From: Microvirga arvi
GTDB lineage: Bacteria > Pseudomonadota > Alphaproteobacteria > Rhizobiales > Beijerinckiaceae
Direction of reading: 5' to 3'
Length of the DNA stretch: 64,000 nucleotides
Assembly (NCBI RefSeq): GCF_016892765.1
Contig: NZ_JAFEMD010000002.1
Location: 1-64,000 of the forward strand
The notes under the pieces are model-generated. The model searched no databases. It saw only the letters and a program-made list of their open reading frames with translations, and was not told the origin of the DNA. Shown here piece by piece: positions 51,960 to 60,899 of this stretch (positions are counted from its first letter, which is position 1; every line of letters begins with the position of its first letter). The position numbers and the translations under genes were made by a program.

Positions 51960-52901
51960 TCAAGCCGCCACGCCTCCGCCCTCTGTCTTCAGCCATGCCG
52001 CGCCGCAGGCTTTCGCCAGCTCGCGGACGCGCAGGATGTAGCTCTGGCGCTCGGTGACGGAGATCACGCCGCGGGCGTCGAGCAGGTTGAACATGTGGCT
52101 GGCCTTGATGCACTGGTCGTAGGCCGGCAGCGCCATGAGGTGGCGCTGGTCGTTGACGTCGGGCTTCGGCTCGCCGGCTTCTAGATACTTGCGGCAGGCC
52201 AGTTCCGCATCGCGGAAGTGCCGGAACAGCATGTCGGTATCGGCATGCTCGAAGTTATGACGGGAATATTCCTGCTCGGCCTGCAGAAACACCTCGCCGT
52301 AGGTGACCTTCTCGACGCCCTCGAGGCCGTTGAAGTTGAGGTCGTAGATCGACTCGACGCCCTGCAGGTACATGGCGAGGCGCTCGAGGCCATAGGTCAG
52401 CTCGCCCGCCACGGGAGAGCACTCGAAGCCCGCCACCTGCTGGAAGTAGGTGAACTGAGACACCTCCATGCCGTCGCACCAGCATTCCCAACCGAGCCCC
52501 CAGGCGCCCAGCGTCGGGCTCTCCCAGTCGTCCTCGACGAAGCGGATGTCGTGGAGCGCGGTGTCGATGCCGATCGCCTTCAGGGAGCCGAGATAGAGCT
52601 CCTGCAGGTTCGGCGGGTTCGGCTTCAGAATGACCTGGAACTGGTAATAGTGCTGGAGGCGGTTCGGATTCTCGCCATAGCGACCGTCCTTCGGGCGGCG
52701 GGAGGGCTGCACATAGGCCGCGCGCCAGGATTTCGGACCCAGAGCCCGCAGGGTCGTCGCCGGGTGGAAGGTGCCCGCACCGACCTCCATGTCGTAGGGC
52801 TGGAGGATGACGCAGCCCTGTTCGGCCCAGTAGCGCTGGAGCGTGAGGATCAGGCCTTGGAAAGAGCGCGCAGGGTTCATGTGCGCGGGTTCGCTCGTCA
52901 T
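51960..52901 (-). CDS. glyQ: Glycyl-tRNA synthetase alpha subunit
   Basis: A 313-aa catalytic subunit (class II) that activates glycine. The family core [20 protein letters not shown] lies at residues 18-37, with [20 protein letters not shown] following; the later [19 protein letters not shown] and [14 protein letters not shown] are also conserved. The first ATG 52901 and an ATG at 52880 are both possible. Order glyQ-glyS with 43 bp between. An S49 peptidase gene lies upstream in the same direction. Confidence 0.96.
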   Translation of the reverse strand: MTSEPAHMNPARSFQGLILTLQRYWAEQGCVILQPYDMEVGAGTFHPATTLRALGPKSWRAAYVQPSRRPKDGRYGENPNRLQHYYQFQVILKPNPPNLQELYLGSLKAIGIDTALHDIRFVEDDWESPTLGAWGLGWECWCDGMEVSQFTYFQQVAGFECSPVAGELTYGLERLAMYLQGVESIYDLNFNGLEGVEKVTYGEVFLQAEQEYSRHNFEHADTDMLFRHFRDAELACRKYLEAGEPKPDVNDQRHLMALPAYDQCIKASHMFNLLDARGVISVTERQSYILRVRELAKACGAAWLKTEGGGVAA

Positions 52902-52987
52902 GTCAGCGTCCGGTTTGTCTCGAAAATGTCAGCCGAACCCTTGGGATGGCGGGCGCTTCAAGTCAAGCGTTGGGGGACGCTCTCGCC

Positions 52988-53017
52988 GTCATGGCCGGAC
53001 TTGTTGCGGCCATGACG
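52988..53017. repeat. Short R2-type hairpin
   Basis: GTCATGGCCGGACTTG..GCGGCCATGACGG, a single arm of the R2 element between glyQ and the S49 peptidase gene. It could serve as a transcript end for the peptidase gene. Confidence 0.6.
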
Positions 53018-53023
53018 GCGCTC

Positions 53024-53908
53024 TTATAGTCCCAATCGCGCCCAGGCGGACCTCTCCTCCAGGGTGCCGACGATCTCGCCCGGATCGATCAGGCTGCTCT
53101 GGCCCAAGGGTCGGCGACCCAGCAGGCGGCCCAGGAGCGGTGGACGGGCCGGCTCGATCATGCGGAACCGCACCTTCTCGCCGAAGCGCTGACGCATGAC
53201 GGAGCGGATGTCGCCGAGGCCGTCGACGAGGCCGAGATCGACCGCCTCCGCCCCGACCCAGAAGGCGCCGGAGAAGAGATCGTCGTAGGAATCGTTGAGC
53301 TTCTCGCCCCGGCGGCTGCGGACGAGATCGACGAAGACATCGTGGATCTTGTGCTGAAGCCCCTTCAGGCGCACCACGTCATCCGGGTTCTCGGGCCGGA
53401 ACGGATCGAGCATGGCCTTGCTCTTGCCGGCGGTGTGCACCCGCCGCTCGATGCCGAGACGCTCGATCAGCTCATGGAAGCCGAAACTCGCGGAGACGAC
53501 GCCGATGGAGCCGACGATGGAGGCCGGATCGGCATAGATCTCGTCCGCCGCGCAGGCGATCATGTAGCCGCCGGAGGCCGCCGCATCCTCGACGAAGGCG
53601 ATGACGGGAAGCTTCTTCTCTTCCGACAGGCTGCGGATCCGCTTGAAGATCAGGTGCGACTGCGCCGCCGAGCCGCCCGGCGAGTTGATGACGAGGGCCA
53701 CCGCCTTCGCGCCCGGCACGGAAAAGGCGCGCTCCAAGAGGGGCGCCACGCTGGACATGGCAAGCCCCGAGCGCAGGGGCATGATGGCGCCGATGGGGCC
53801 GGACAGGCGCAACACGGGCACGATGGGATGGGCGTATGTGCGGTACTTGGCCGGAAGAAGGAACTGCAGACGCGCGGGGAGCATGGAGAGGAGGGATTTT
53901 TGAGCCAT
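53024..53908 (-). CDS. S49-family peptidase (SppA/SohB-like)
   Basis: A 294-aa serine protease of the signal-peptide-peptidase A type, probably membrane-bound or periplasmic. The core is LVINSPGGSAAQSHLIF near 94-110, then the nucleophile Ser in AASGGYMIACAADEIYADP near 132-150, and the general-base Lys about 50 residues later in HTAGKSKAMLDPF. The N-terminus has only a moderately hydrophobic start. Its substrate is unknown, but the family degrades cleaved signal peptides. Confidence 0.92.
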   Translation of the reverse strand: MAQKSLLSMLPARLQFLLPAKYRTYAHPIVPVLRLSGPIGAIMPLRSGLAMSSVAPLLERAFSVPGAKAVALVINSPGGSAAQSHLIFKRIRSLSEEKKLPVIAFVEDAAASGGYMIACAADEIYADPASIVGSIGVVSASFGFHELIERLGIERRVHTAGKSKAMLDPFRPENPDDVVRLKGLQHKIHDVFVDLVRSRRGEKLNDSYDDLFSGAFWVGAEAVDLGLVDGLGDIRSVMRQRFGEKVRFRMIEPARPPLLGRLLGRRPLGQSSLIDPGEIVGTLEERSAWARLGL

Positions 53909-54069
53909 GGCCTCTATGTAGGGTGCACGGCCCGGCTTCCCAAGATGAACATCCCGTTAGGGAATTCGTTGGCCTTCGTTCAGCTACGATGGGTTAAACC
54001 CTCATCATGAAGAAGAGCCCTGCCCGGCTCCGGATCAGCCGGAACCGAGGCGGAGGCAAGGAGAGAAGA

Positions 54070-54399
54070 ATGCGTAAGCTGGTTTTTGGTCTTCTTGGTT
54101 TTGCGGCCCTCGGCTTCGGCGCCCTCTCGGCGCAACCGGCCGAGGCCCAGCCCTACTATCCGGGCTACGGCTATGGCTATCGCCCGGTGGTCGAGCGCTA
54201 TTATGGCCGTCCGCGGCCCGTCGTGAGCGTGCAGTACCGCCGTCCCTACCGCGAGTACCGGCCTTATGGCGCCTATCGCCCGGTCCGCACGGCCCGGCGC
54301 TGCTGGGTCGAGCGCCGGCCGGTCCGGACCGCCTATGGTTGGGTGCGCCGTCCGGTGGAGGTCTGCCGCACGGCGGCCAGACCCTACTACCGCTATTGA
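54070..54399 (+). CDS. Secreted Tyr/Arg/Pro-rich small protein
   Basis: 109 aa. A signal peptide (MRKLVFGLLGFAALGFGALSAQPAEA) precedes a basic mature part rich in Tyr, Arg, Pro and Gly with repeated Y-R-P units (PGYGYGYRPVVERYYGRPRP). Two Cys lie in RCWVERR and EVCRTAA. The composition suggests a surface or cell-wall associated protein; such proteins are frequent in Rhizobiales and have no known role. A clear terminator follows 3 bp after the stop, so it is monocistronic. Start ATG 54070 is preferred; an upstream in-frame ATG would give a basic, unlikely extension. Confidence 0.75.
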   Translation: MRKLVFGLLGFAALGFGALSAQPAEAQPYYPGYGYGYRPVVERYYGRPRPVVSVQYRRPYREYRPYGAYRPVRTARRCWVERRPVRTAYGWVRRPVEVCRTAARPYYRY

Positions 54400-54401
54400 C
54401 A

Positions 54402-54431
54402 ACAAGGGCGCCGGATGGCGCCCTTGTTTAT
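54402..54431 (+). terminator. Rho-independent terminator
   Basis: Perfect 11-bp stem ACAAGGGCGCC (54402-54412) / GGCGCCCTTGT (54417-54427) with a 4-nt loop, then TTTAT. It closes the small secreted protein gene. Confidence 0.8.
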
Positions 54432-54443
54432 AGGGGGTTCCTC

Positions 54444-54465
54444 GGGCGCCGAAAGGCGCCCTTCT
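54444..54465 (+). terminator. Second terminator-like hairpin
   Basis: GGGCGCC GAAA GGCGCCC (54444-54461) with a GNRA-type loop, followed by TTCTT. It backs up the first terminator and separates it from the convergent methyltransferase gene. Confidence 0.6.
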
Positions 54466-55206
54466 TCATAGGAGGGTGGCCTCGCCCCGGTGCAGCGCCT
54501 CGGCTTCAGGGGTGAAGCGCCCATCGGAGCCATTGAGGATCAGGGGCGGCAAGACGGTCAACGGAGCCCGGCTGCCCTTGACGCCGGAGAGCAGGAAGCG
54601 GATCGCCGGCCGGTCGGCGCCAGGATGAACGAAGCGAAGCTCCACGCCGCCGAGCCCTTTTCCCAAGATTTCGAGGCATTCGGCCACCCTCTCGGCCCGG
54701 TGGATCATCACGAGCCGACCCTTGGGCCTCAAGAGCCCCGTGCACGCCTTCAGCCACGCCTCCAGCCCGCCCGCCGGCAGGGCATGCGCCGCCGCCCTCC
54801 CCTGGTCGGGCGAGATCCGGGCCTGCCCCTCCTCCAGGAAGGGCGGGTTGGTGAGGACGAGATCGGCGCTCTCCGGCATCAGGCCGGCGGCATGACGCGA
54901 GGCCCTGTCCAGCACGTCGGCGATGACGACCTCCCCGTGCACCCCGTTGTCTCGGCAGTTCCGGCGGCAGAGCTCGGCGAGGGCGGGGTCGCGCTCCACG
55001 AAGATGAAGCGCCCATCGGGCTCCCGGGCGGCGGCCATCAACCCGACCGCGCCCGTGGCAGCGCCCACATCCACCACGATATTTCCGGGCTTCACAGGAG
55101 CCGAAGCTGCGAGCAGCACCGCATCGGTGCCGGCGCGGTGCCCCTTGGCAGGCTGGATCAGGCGCACGCGCCCGCCGAGCAGTAAATCCTGCGTGACCTC
55201 AGCCAT
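54466..55206 (-). CDS. TrmN6-like N6-adenine methyltransferase
   Basis: A 246-aa SAM-dependent methyltransferase. The SAM motif VVDVGAATGAVGLM is near 44-57, and the N6-adenine signature NPPFLEEG near 119-126 (NPPF/Y). The N-terminal LLGGRVRLIQPAKGHRAGTDAVLLA matches the tRNA1(Val) A37 methyltransferase group (YfiC/TrmN6). The exact target is inferred from family. The start overlaps the end of the DUF2007 gene by 8 bp, so they are translated in series. Confidence 0.88.
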   Translation of the reverse strand: MAEVTQDLLLGGRVRLIQPAKGHRAGTDAVLLAASAPVKPGNIVVDVGAATGAVGLMAAAREPDGRFIFVERDPALAELCRRNCRDNGVHGEVVIADVLDRASRHAAGLMPESADLVLTNPPFLEEGQARISPDQGRAAAHALPAGGLEAWLKACTGLLRPKGRLVMIHRAERVAECLEILGKGLGGVELRFVHPGADRPAIRFLLSGVKGSRAPLTVLPPLILNGSDGRFTPEAEALHRGEATLL

Positions 55207-55423
55207 GGCGCAGCTCTGCAGCGAGACCCGCGTCGGCGATCAGGCGGCGGGCCTGCGCCAGATGATCGTCAGGCACAAGAATGCGGCGTGGGAAGACCCC
55301 GATCATACCTTCCAGGGCGCTCATATGCGTATCCGCCACCAGAACGGGGATATTGGCGTTTTCGAGCAGGGATTGTAGGAAGCCGACCAGAACGAGATCG
55401 TTGGTACGGACGATTTCGACCAT
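55199..55423 (-). CDS. DUF2007 domain protein
   Basis: A 74-aa protein with the DUF2007 fold: MVEIVRTNDLVLVGFLQSLLENANIPVLV (strand-helix-strand), a variable turn, and RRILVPDDHLAQARRLIADAG. The family was proposed to have a signal-transducing (PII-like) role, without direct proof. Start ATG 55423. It is divergent from the polyprenyl synthase gene and overlaps the methyltransferase gene. Confidence 0.87.
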   Translation of the reverse strand: MVEIVRTNDLVLVGFLQSLLENANIPVLVADTHMSALEGMIGVFPRRILVPDDHLAQARRLIADAGLAAELRHG

Positions 55424-55532
55424 CGGCTTGAGATCCTTCCCGTGCGGTAAGCGTTTGCATTGCAGCATGGAAAGTGCCATGCCAGTTCATATTCCTACCG
55501 GCCATCCCGGCCGGCAACCCGGGTCGTGATAC

Positions 55533-56552
55533 GTGGGCGTCGTCGTTCCGTTCGAAGACAAGCATCCCGAGAAGAATGCGAGCATCGAGACGCTCGTGTC
55601 CCTTGTGGCCTCCGACATGGAACGGGTCAATGCGATGATTCTGTCGCGCACGGGCTCCGAGGTCACGATGATCCCGGAGGTGGCGAACCACCTCATCTCA
55701 TCGGGCGGCAAGCGCCTGCGCCCCATGCTGACGCTCGCGACCGCCGGGCTCTCCGGCTACCGGGGCGACGGCCATGTGAAGCTCGCGGCCGCCGTCGAGT
55801 TCATGCACACCGCCACCCTGCTCCATGACGACGTGGTGGACGAGAGCGACATGCGCCGCGGCAAGATCGCCGCCCGAATCAAGTGGGGCAACGAGGCGAG
55901 CGTGCTCGTCGGCGACTTCCTCCTCGGGCAGGCCTTCCGCATGATGGTGGAGGTCGGTTCCTTGCGCGCCCTCGACATCCTCTCCGCCGCCGCGACCGTG
56001 ATCGCCGAGGGCGAAGTGATGCAGCTCGCCGCCGCCAAGAACACAGAAACAACGGAAGACGAATACCTCGCCGTGATCCGCGGCAAGACGGCGGAACTCT
56101 TCGCCGCCGCCTGCGAGGTCGGCCCCGTGATCGCCGGCCGGCCCAAGGCCGAGCAGGCCGCCTGCCGCTCCTACGGCATGAATCTCGGCATCGCCTTCCA
56201 ACTCGTGGACGACGCCCTCGATTACGGCGGCGAGGCCGCGACCCTGGGCAAGAACGTCGGCGACGATTTCCGCGAGGGCAAGATCACGCTTCCCGTCGTC
56301 CTCTCCTTCCGCCGCGGAACGGATGAGGAGCGCGCGTTCTGGAAGCGGGTGCTGGAGCAAGGTGAGATCGAGAATGCGGACCTCGAACAGGCCATCGCCA
56401 TCATGCGCCGCCACCGGGCGCTGGAGGACACCGTCGAGCGCGCCCGCCACTACGGCGCCATGGCCCGCGACGCGCTGGCGCTGTTCCCGTCGGGGCCCAT
56501 GAAGCAGGCGCTCCTCGATGCGGTCGACTTCTGCATCGCCCGCGCTCATTGA
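55533..56552 (+). CDS. ispB: Polyprenyl diphosphate synthase (IspB-like)
   Basis: A 339-aa trans-prenyltransferase that builds the quinone side chain. The first Asp-rich motif is in LLHDDVVDESDMRRG near 95-108 (DDxxD) and the second in FQLVDDALDYGG near 223-234. The SSGGKRLRPMLTLA motif near 50-63 is also typical. The chain length (octa- or decaprenyl) cannot be read from the sequence; decaprenyl (Q-10) is common in alphaproteobacteria. Start GTG 55533. Confidence 0.93.
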   Translation: MGVVVPFEDKHPEKNASIETLVSLVASDMERVNAMILSRTGSEVTMIPEVANHLISSGGKRLRPMLTLATAGLSGYRGDGHVKLAAAVEFMHTATLLHDDVVDESDMRRGKIAARIKWGNEASVLVGDFLLGQAFRMMVEVGSLRALDILSAAATVIAEGEVMQLAAAKNTETTEDEYLAVIRGKTAELFAAACEVGPVIAGRPKAEQAACRSYGMNLGIAFQLVDDALDYGGEAATLGKNVGDDFREGKITLPVVLSFRRGTDEERAFWKRVLEQGEIENADLEQAIAIMRRHRALEDTVERARHYGAMARDALALFPSGPMKQALLDAVDFCIARAH

Positions 56553-56563
56553 GCATAACAGAT

Positions 56564-56583
56564 CTGTTCTTTTTACAGAACAG
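56564..56583 (+). terminator. Hairpin after the polyprenyl synthase gene
   Basis: CTGTTCT (56564-56570) / AGAACAG (56577-56583), 7-bp stem, 6-nt loop, 12 bp after the stop. No T-run follows, so termination is uncertain. Confidence 0.35.
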
Positions 56584-56588
56584 AATGA

Positions 56589-56616
56589 TTGACAGAAAAA
56601 TCATCTTCTATAGAAA
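56589..56616 (+). promoter_or_regulatory. Candidate sigma-70 promoter of metQ
   Basis: TTGACA (56589-56594), 16-nt spacer, TAGAAA (56611-56616). It lies about 35 bp before the riboswitch, so the RNA would include the aptamer and a ~200-nt leader. Confidence 0.55.
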
Positions 56617-56650
56617 CACACCTGTCCTGAGGCGGTCCCCTCCACCTCAA

Positions 56651-56706
56651 GGCCGCGGCGATTTGAGACGAGCAGCTTGCCCCGCGTGACCAAAGGCTAA
56701 AGCGCC
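56651..56706 (+). promoter_or_regulatory. SAM-II-type riboswitch
   Basis: The aptamer layout is complete by eye: P1 stem CGCGG (56654-56658) / CCGCG (56682-56686), the conserved GATTTG in the loop (56660-56665), GCTTGC (56675-56680) before the 3' P1 strand, then GTGA, an AAA, and GCTAAAG (56696-56702). This is the order of the SAM-II class found upstream of methionine genes in alphaproteobacteria. It would sense S-adenosylmethionine and lower metQ expression. No covariance test was possible. The remaining ~205 nt of leader before ATG 56911 show no other motif that I recognise. Confidence 0.8.
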
Positions 56707-56910
56707 ACGGGCGATTCCCGCCTCGTGGTTCACGAGGATCGACGCGTCATGATGCGCATGTGCCCCATCTCCGAACTTCGATGTCCGCAACGGCTCGCGC
56801 CGCTCTGCAGAGACCATCGCATCGCTGCCTGAAATCCAGATCAACCGATCAAGCAACCCGTCCGGCTTCGTGCTGAGGCCGCAATGACCCTTGTCTGAAA
56901 GAGACCTGCC

Positions 56911-57717
56911 ATGTCCGTTTTCACCCGTCGCACTCTTCTGGCCGCCACCGTCGCACTTGGCGCGGCTCTGACCACCGCCCTGCCCGTGGCAGCCCAGCAG
57001 AAGAGCATCAAGGTCGGCGTCATGTCCGGCGCTGAGGAAGAGGTGGCGCAAATCGTCAAGAAAGTCGCGGCCGGCAAAGGCCTGAACGTCGAACTCGTGC
57101 CCTTCTCCGACTACGCCCTCGTCAACGAGGCGCTGGAGCGCAAGGATCTCGACGCCAACGCCTTTCAGCACAAGCCCTATCTCGACGCGCAGATCGCCGG
57201 CCGCGGCTACAGGATCGTGCCCGTCGGCTTCACCTTCGTGCAGCCGATCGGTCTGTATTCGACCAAGGTGAAGTCCGTCGCCGACCTGCCCAAGGGCGCC
57301 AGGATCGGCATCCCGAACGATCCGAGCAACGGCGGCCGTGCGCTCAATCTCCTTGCGGCTCAGGGCGTGATCAAGATCAAGGAGGGGCAAGGCCTGTCGC
57401 CGAGCCTCCTCGACATCGCCGAGAACCCGAAGGGTGTGAAGTTCTCCGAGCTCGACGCCGCGCAGCTGCCGCGCGCGCTGCCGGATCTCGATGCAGCCGT
57501 GATCAACACCGATCATGCGCTCAATGCCGGTCTCGACATCCGCAAGGACACCATTGCGACTGAAAAGCGCGAGGGCAATCCTTACGCCAACTTCGTCGCC
57601 GCCCGCCAGGGTGACACGCGTCCGGAAATCAAGACCTTCGTAGAGGCCTACCAGTCGCCGGAAGTCGCGAAGTTTCTTGAAGAGCGCTTCAAGGGCGCCA
57701 TCATCCCGGCGTGGTAA
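56911..57717 (+). CDS. metQ: MetQ/NlpA-type methionine-binding protein
   Basis: A 268-aa periplasmic solute-binding protein. Signal peptide of about 30 residues (TRRTLLAATVALGAALTTALPVAAQ) without a lipobox Cys, so it would be a free periplasmic protein unlike the usual lipoprotein MetQ. The NlpA family signature is seen in DLDANAFQHKPYLDAQIAGR near 86-105, the ligand part VPVGFTFVQPIGLYS, and IPNDPSNGGRALNLL near 130-144. The genes for ATPase and permease (metN, metI) are absent nearby. The SAM-II element in its leader supports methionine (or a precursor) as ligand. Confidence 0.92.
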   Translation: MSVFTRRTLLAATVALGAALTTALPVAAQQKSIKVGVMSGAEEEVAQIVKKVAAGKGLNVELVPFSDYALVNEALERKDLDANAFQHKPYLDAQIAGRGYRIVPVGFTFVQPIGLYSTKVKSVADLPKGARIGIPNDPSNGGRALNLLAAQGVIKIKEGQGLSPSLLDIAENPKGVKFSELDAAQLPRALPDLDAAVINTDHALNAGLDIRKDTIATEKREGNPYANFVAARQGDTRPEIKTFVEAYQSPEVAKFLEERFKGAIIPAW

Positions 57718-57739
57718 GCGGCCTCTAACAAACTCTGAA

Positions 57740-57828
57740 GTCATGGCCGGGCTTGTCCCGGCCATCTCGATAGGAAGGGCGCTGCGCCTTACTGAAGAAC
57801 GATCACCGGCACAAGGCCGGTGATGACG
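57740..57828. repeat. R2 repeat, copy 6 (inverted)
   Basis: GTCATGGCCGGGCTTGTCCC..GGCCATCTCGAT, linker, GATCACCGGCAC..GCCGGTGATGACG. It lies between the convergent metQ and ispE genes and fills most of the 125-bp gap. Confidence 0.85.
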
Positions 57829-57842
57829 GAAGAGAGTCGGAT

Positions 57843-58715
57843 TTACCGCAGAATCGTCGCCTTCACCCACCAGTCCGGGCGCAGGCGGCGGATCTGCCGT
57901 CCTGCCTTGGCGGCCGCATCGCAATCGTCATAGAGCCCGAACACCGTCGCGCCCGAGCCGGACATGCGGGCCAGACGGCAGCCTGGCGTCTCCCGCATCA
58001 GGCCGAGCGCCTCGCCGATCACCGGCTCGACCTTGATGGCAGGTGGTTCGAGGTCGTTGCGGGTTTCCCGAAGCAGGGCGAGGAGCGCGTCAGATGAGGG
58101 CGCCTGAAGGGCTGGGTGAGCAGCGGCTGACAGCCCTTGCCCCGGCTGCAGCCCGAGGGCTTTGAACACGACAGGCGTCTCCACCGGCACGCGCGGGTTC
58201 ACCAGCACGGCGAACAGGCGCGGCAGGCTCAGCGCCGGCCCCAGCTCCTCCCCTGCCCCGCGCATCATGCGGGCCCTCGGCTCCAGGCAGACCGGCACGT
58301 CGGCTCCCGTCAGGCGGGCCGCTTCCCGTAGCGCCGGATGCGACAGGGTCATGCCGTTGCGGCGGGCCAGGAGCCGCAGTGCCGCGGCGGCGTCCGAGGA
58401 CCCGCCGCCGATCCCGGCCGCCACCGGCAGGCGCTTCGTCAGATGAAAGGTGCCGACCTTCAGGCCCTCCACGCGCTCGACAAGCAGACGGGCGGCCTTC
58501 AGGACGAGGTTGTCGGCATCGCTCCCGGCGAGCAGGGCCGTCGGGCCGCCGACCTCGAGGGCCAGGGCTCTAGCAGGCTCGAGCCGCAGATCGTCGCCTG
58601 TCCCGGCGAACATCACGAGACTTTCCAGGTCGTGATAGCCGTCGGCCCGGCGCCCGAGCACGTGCAGGGTCAGATTGATCTTGGCGGGCGCGCGGGTAGC
58701 AAGCGGCTGAGGCAT
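57843..58715 (-). CDS. ispE: 4-diphosphocytidyl-2-C-methyl-D-erythritol kinase
   Basis: A 290-aa GHMP kinase that phosphorylates CDP-methylerythritol in the MEP pathway. Motif 1 is [20 protein letters not shown] near 9-28; the ATP-binding GHMP motif [17 protein letters not shown] is near 97-113; motif 3 [13 protein letters not shown] is near 252-264. It shares the pathway with dxs in this window. It is followed on the same strand, upstream, by a TPR protein gene at 260 bp distance. Confidence 0.95.
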   Translation of the reverse strand: MPQPLATRAPAKINLTLHVLGRRADGYHDLESLVMFAGTGDDLRLEPARALALEVGGPTALLAGSDADNLVLKAARLLVERVEGLKVGTFHLTKRLPVAAGIGGGSSDAAAALRLLARRNGMTLSHPALREAARLTGADVPVCLEPRARMMRGAGEELGPALSLPRLFAVLVNPRVPVETPVVFKALGLQPGQGLSAAAHPALQAPSSDALLALLRETRNDLEPPAIKVEPVIGEALGLMRETPGCRLARMSGSGATVFGLYDDCDAAAKAGRQIRRLRPDWWVKATILR

Positions 58716-58777
58716 GGCGCTTCCATGCCCGAGTGCGGAGCGGATGGGAAGAGTGACTGCGGCACGTCCAATTCCCT

Positions 58778-58894
58778 AGCCCCTCATCCTGAGGAGCAGA
58801 CACAGTCTGCGTCTCGAAGGAGGCTCCAGTTAGCACTGGAGACGCCCTCGTCCTTCGAGACGGTCGCTGACGCGACCTCCTCAGGATGAGGGCT
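58778..58894. repeat. Long inverted repeat CTCATCCTGAGG / CCTCAGGATGAG
   Basis: AGCCCCTCATCCTGAGGAG at one end, CTCCTCAGGATGAGGGCT at the other, with an inner GTCTCGAAGGA / TCCTTCGAGAC arm and a CCAGTTAGCACTGG centre: a long cruciform. Half of it occurs at 431-479. Such sequences are frequent between genes in Rhizobiales. The rest of the 260-bp gap holds a truncated R2 arm at 58921-58945. Confidence 0.75.
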
Positions 58895-58975
58895 TAGTGT
58901 GTAGCCAATCTGAAAAGCATATGGCCGGGATGAACCCGGCCATGTCGTTGAAACCATCATAGATAGACAAAGACC

Positions 58976-60778
58976 TTACCCGCCGTTCTGCTTCGGCGCT
59001 TCCGGCTGAGGGGCAGGAACGTTCTCCGCGGCTGTCGGCTTCGGCTCCTCTTCGAGGCCGTTGTCGATCTTCTTGAGGATCTTCACCAGCTCCTCGTGCT
59101 CCGGATCCGAGTTCTTGGCGTGGTCCCACTGGAACTTTGCCTCGAGCTTGCGGCCGATTCTCCAATAGGCATCGCCCAGGTGGTCGTTGATGGTGGCATC
59201 GCCCGGCTTCAGCTCGACCGCCTTCTCGAGCTCGCGCACGGCATCCTCGTAGCGGCCCATGCGATAATAGGCCCAGCCGAGGGAATCGATGATCATGCCG
59301 TCGCGGGGCGCGAGTTCCACGGCCTTCGTGAGCATCTTGAAGGCTTCGTCGATGTTCATGTTCTGATCGACCCAGGAATAGGCGAGATAGTTCATCACCT
59401 GGGCCCGGGCGGCCGTCAGGCCTTCGGGAGCGAGCTCCATGGCCTTCTTCAGGTCGGCCTCGGCCTTGTCCCACTGCTTCGCGCGCTCATAGGAGGTGCC
59501 GCGGTAGAAGAACAGGATCCAGTGGCCGCGCTCCGGCTGGCCGATCAGCTTGATGGCCTTGTCGTAGGTTTCGGCAGCCTCGGCGAACTTCTTGCGCGAG
59601 CGCTGCACGTTGCCCAGCGCCATGACGACATCCACGTCGTCAGGGTTCTCCTTCATGAGCTTCTCAAGGTGGGCGATGGCGTCTTCGCTCTGTCCCATCA
59701 GCTCGAAATTGTGACCGATGGAAATATCGGCGCTCGTGCGCACAGGCGAATCCTTGGGAATCCGCGCGAAGATCGCGTTGGCCTTGTCGTACTGCTTCAG
59801 CCGCTCGTAGACGTCGCCGAGGGTGACGAGGGCCAGTGCATGATCCGGCTTCAGATCGAGGCCGAGGCGCAGATAGATGATCGCCGTCAGCTCGTCGCCC
59901 TGCGTGTTGCCGACGACGCCGAGACCGTAGAGCAGCTCCGCCGCACCCTCCTGCGCATTGGTGACGAGCGGCATGAGGGGCTTGCCCTCCTCCAGCGTCT
60001 TCATGGCGGTCCGCACGATCGGGTGACGCGGCGCCACCTCGTCGAAAGCCTTGTAGACCTTCAGAGCCTCGTCCTTGCGGCCCCGCTTGGCGAGGAAGCG
60101 GCCATAGGCGTCGACCACCTGCAGGGTGTTGCGCTCACCCTCGTAAGCCGCCTTGAAGCGCTTCTCCGCCTCGGCCGGGTTGCCGGTCACGTCCGCGATC
60201 AGGGCGGCGTGGTATTCCCTGAACTGGTCGAAGGCGCGCTCGTTCTTGAGCCTGTCGACGGTGGCGAGCGCCTGCTTGCCGTCCTTGGATCCGGCATGGG
60301 TCCATGCGCTCAGGAGCGTCGCCGTTAGGTCAGCCTGGCGGCCGCGGATGCTCTTGGAGAGCCGAGTCCGGGCATCGGCATATTTCTGGTTCTTGATGGC
60401 GCGGACGCTCAAGGCGAACTGCGCGAGGTTGTTCGAGCCGTCCTGCCCTGACAGCCGCTCGGCCGCCCTGATTGCATCCGGCATGGAGCCGTTGGCGAGG
60501 AAGGCCACGAAGGCGCGCTCAAGAAGCTCCTGGTTGCGGGGATCTTCCTGGATAGCCTGGCGGAAGAAGACCGTCGCAGCCTCCGTATCCCGGGCGGAAC
60601 CCGCGACATAGGCCGACAGGAAATTGCCCTCGAGGCTCAGAGCCGGCTGCAGAACTTCGTCACCGGCGGCGTTCGCCACGGCAGCGGGGGCCGTCAGCAG
60701 GCTGGCAGCCATCAACAGAGCAGGCAAGCCCTTGCGGGACTTAAGAATTTTCAATGTGGGCACGAAGCGCGGCTCCAA
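58976..60778 (-). CDS. Secreted tetratricopeptide-repeat protein
   Basis: 600 aa. A signal peptide (hydrophobic core PALLMAASLLTAPAAVANA, about 19-37) is followed by a row of TPR units over most of the length (clear ones near 290-320 YLRLGLDLKPDHALALVTLG, 360-430, and 460-560 with AYYRMGRYEDAVRELEKAVE). The C-terminus is a Pro/Lys/Asn tail. It would act in the periplasm as a scaffold. The family beside ispE and ETF-QO is standard in Rhizobiales; its job is unknown. The first start is TTG; GTG at 60763 gives a more usual signal-peptide length. Confidence 0.88.
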   Translation of the reverse strand: MEPRFVPTLKILKSRKGLPALLMAASLLTAPAAVANAAGDEVLQPALSLEGNFLSAYVAGSARDTEAATVFFRQAIQEDPRNQELLERAFVAFLANGSMPDAIRAAERLSGQDGSNNLAQFALSVRAIKNQKYADARTRLSKSIRGRQADLTATLLSAWTHAGSKDGKQALATVDRLKNERAFDQFREYHAALIADVTGNPAEAEKRFKAAYEGERNTLQVVDAYGRFLAKRGRKDEALKVYKAFDEVAPRHPIVRTAMKTLEEGKPLMPLVTNAQEGAAELLYGLGVVGNTQGDELTAIIYLRLGLDLKPDHALALVTLGDVYERLKQYDKANAIFARIPKDSPVRTSADISIGHNFELMGQSEDAIAHLEKLMKENPDDVDVVMALGNVQRSRKKFAEAAETYDKAIKLIGQPERGHWILFFYRGTSYERAKQWDKAEADLKKAMELAPEGLTAARAQVMNYLAYSWVDQNMNIDEAFKMLTKAVELAPRDGMIIDSLGWAYYRMGRYEDAVRELEKAVELKPGDATINDHLGDAYWRIGRKLEAKFQWDHAKNSDPEHEELVKILKKIDNGLEEEPKPTAAENVPAPQPEAPKQNGG

Positions 60779-60899
60779 TCATCGCGACATCTCTTCAAAA
60801 AGGGGATGTGCGCCAAATCAGGCCGGAGAATGGCGCCTCCCTCCTGTGGCCGCAAGGGGAAGATTGCCGCTGGGGCGTAAAAGGCGCGTGAGGGGGCTC

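Noticed and set aside
56647-57924. 425-codon minus-strand frame opposite to metQ
   Set aside because: Antisense to a clear NlpA-family protein and across the riboswitch; no family features.
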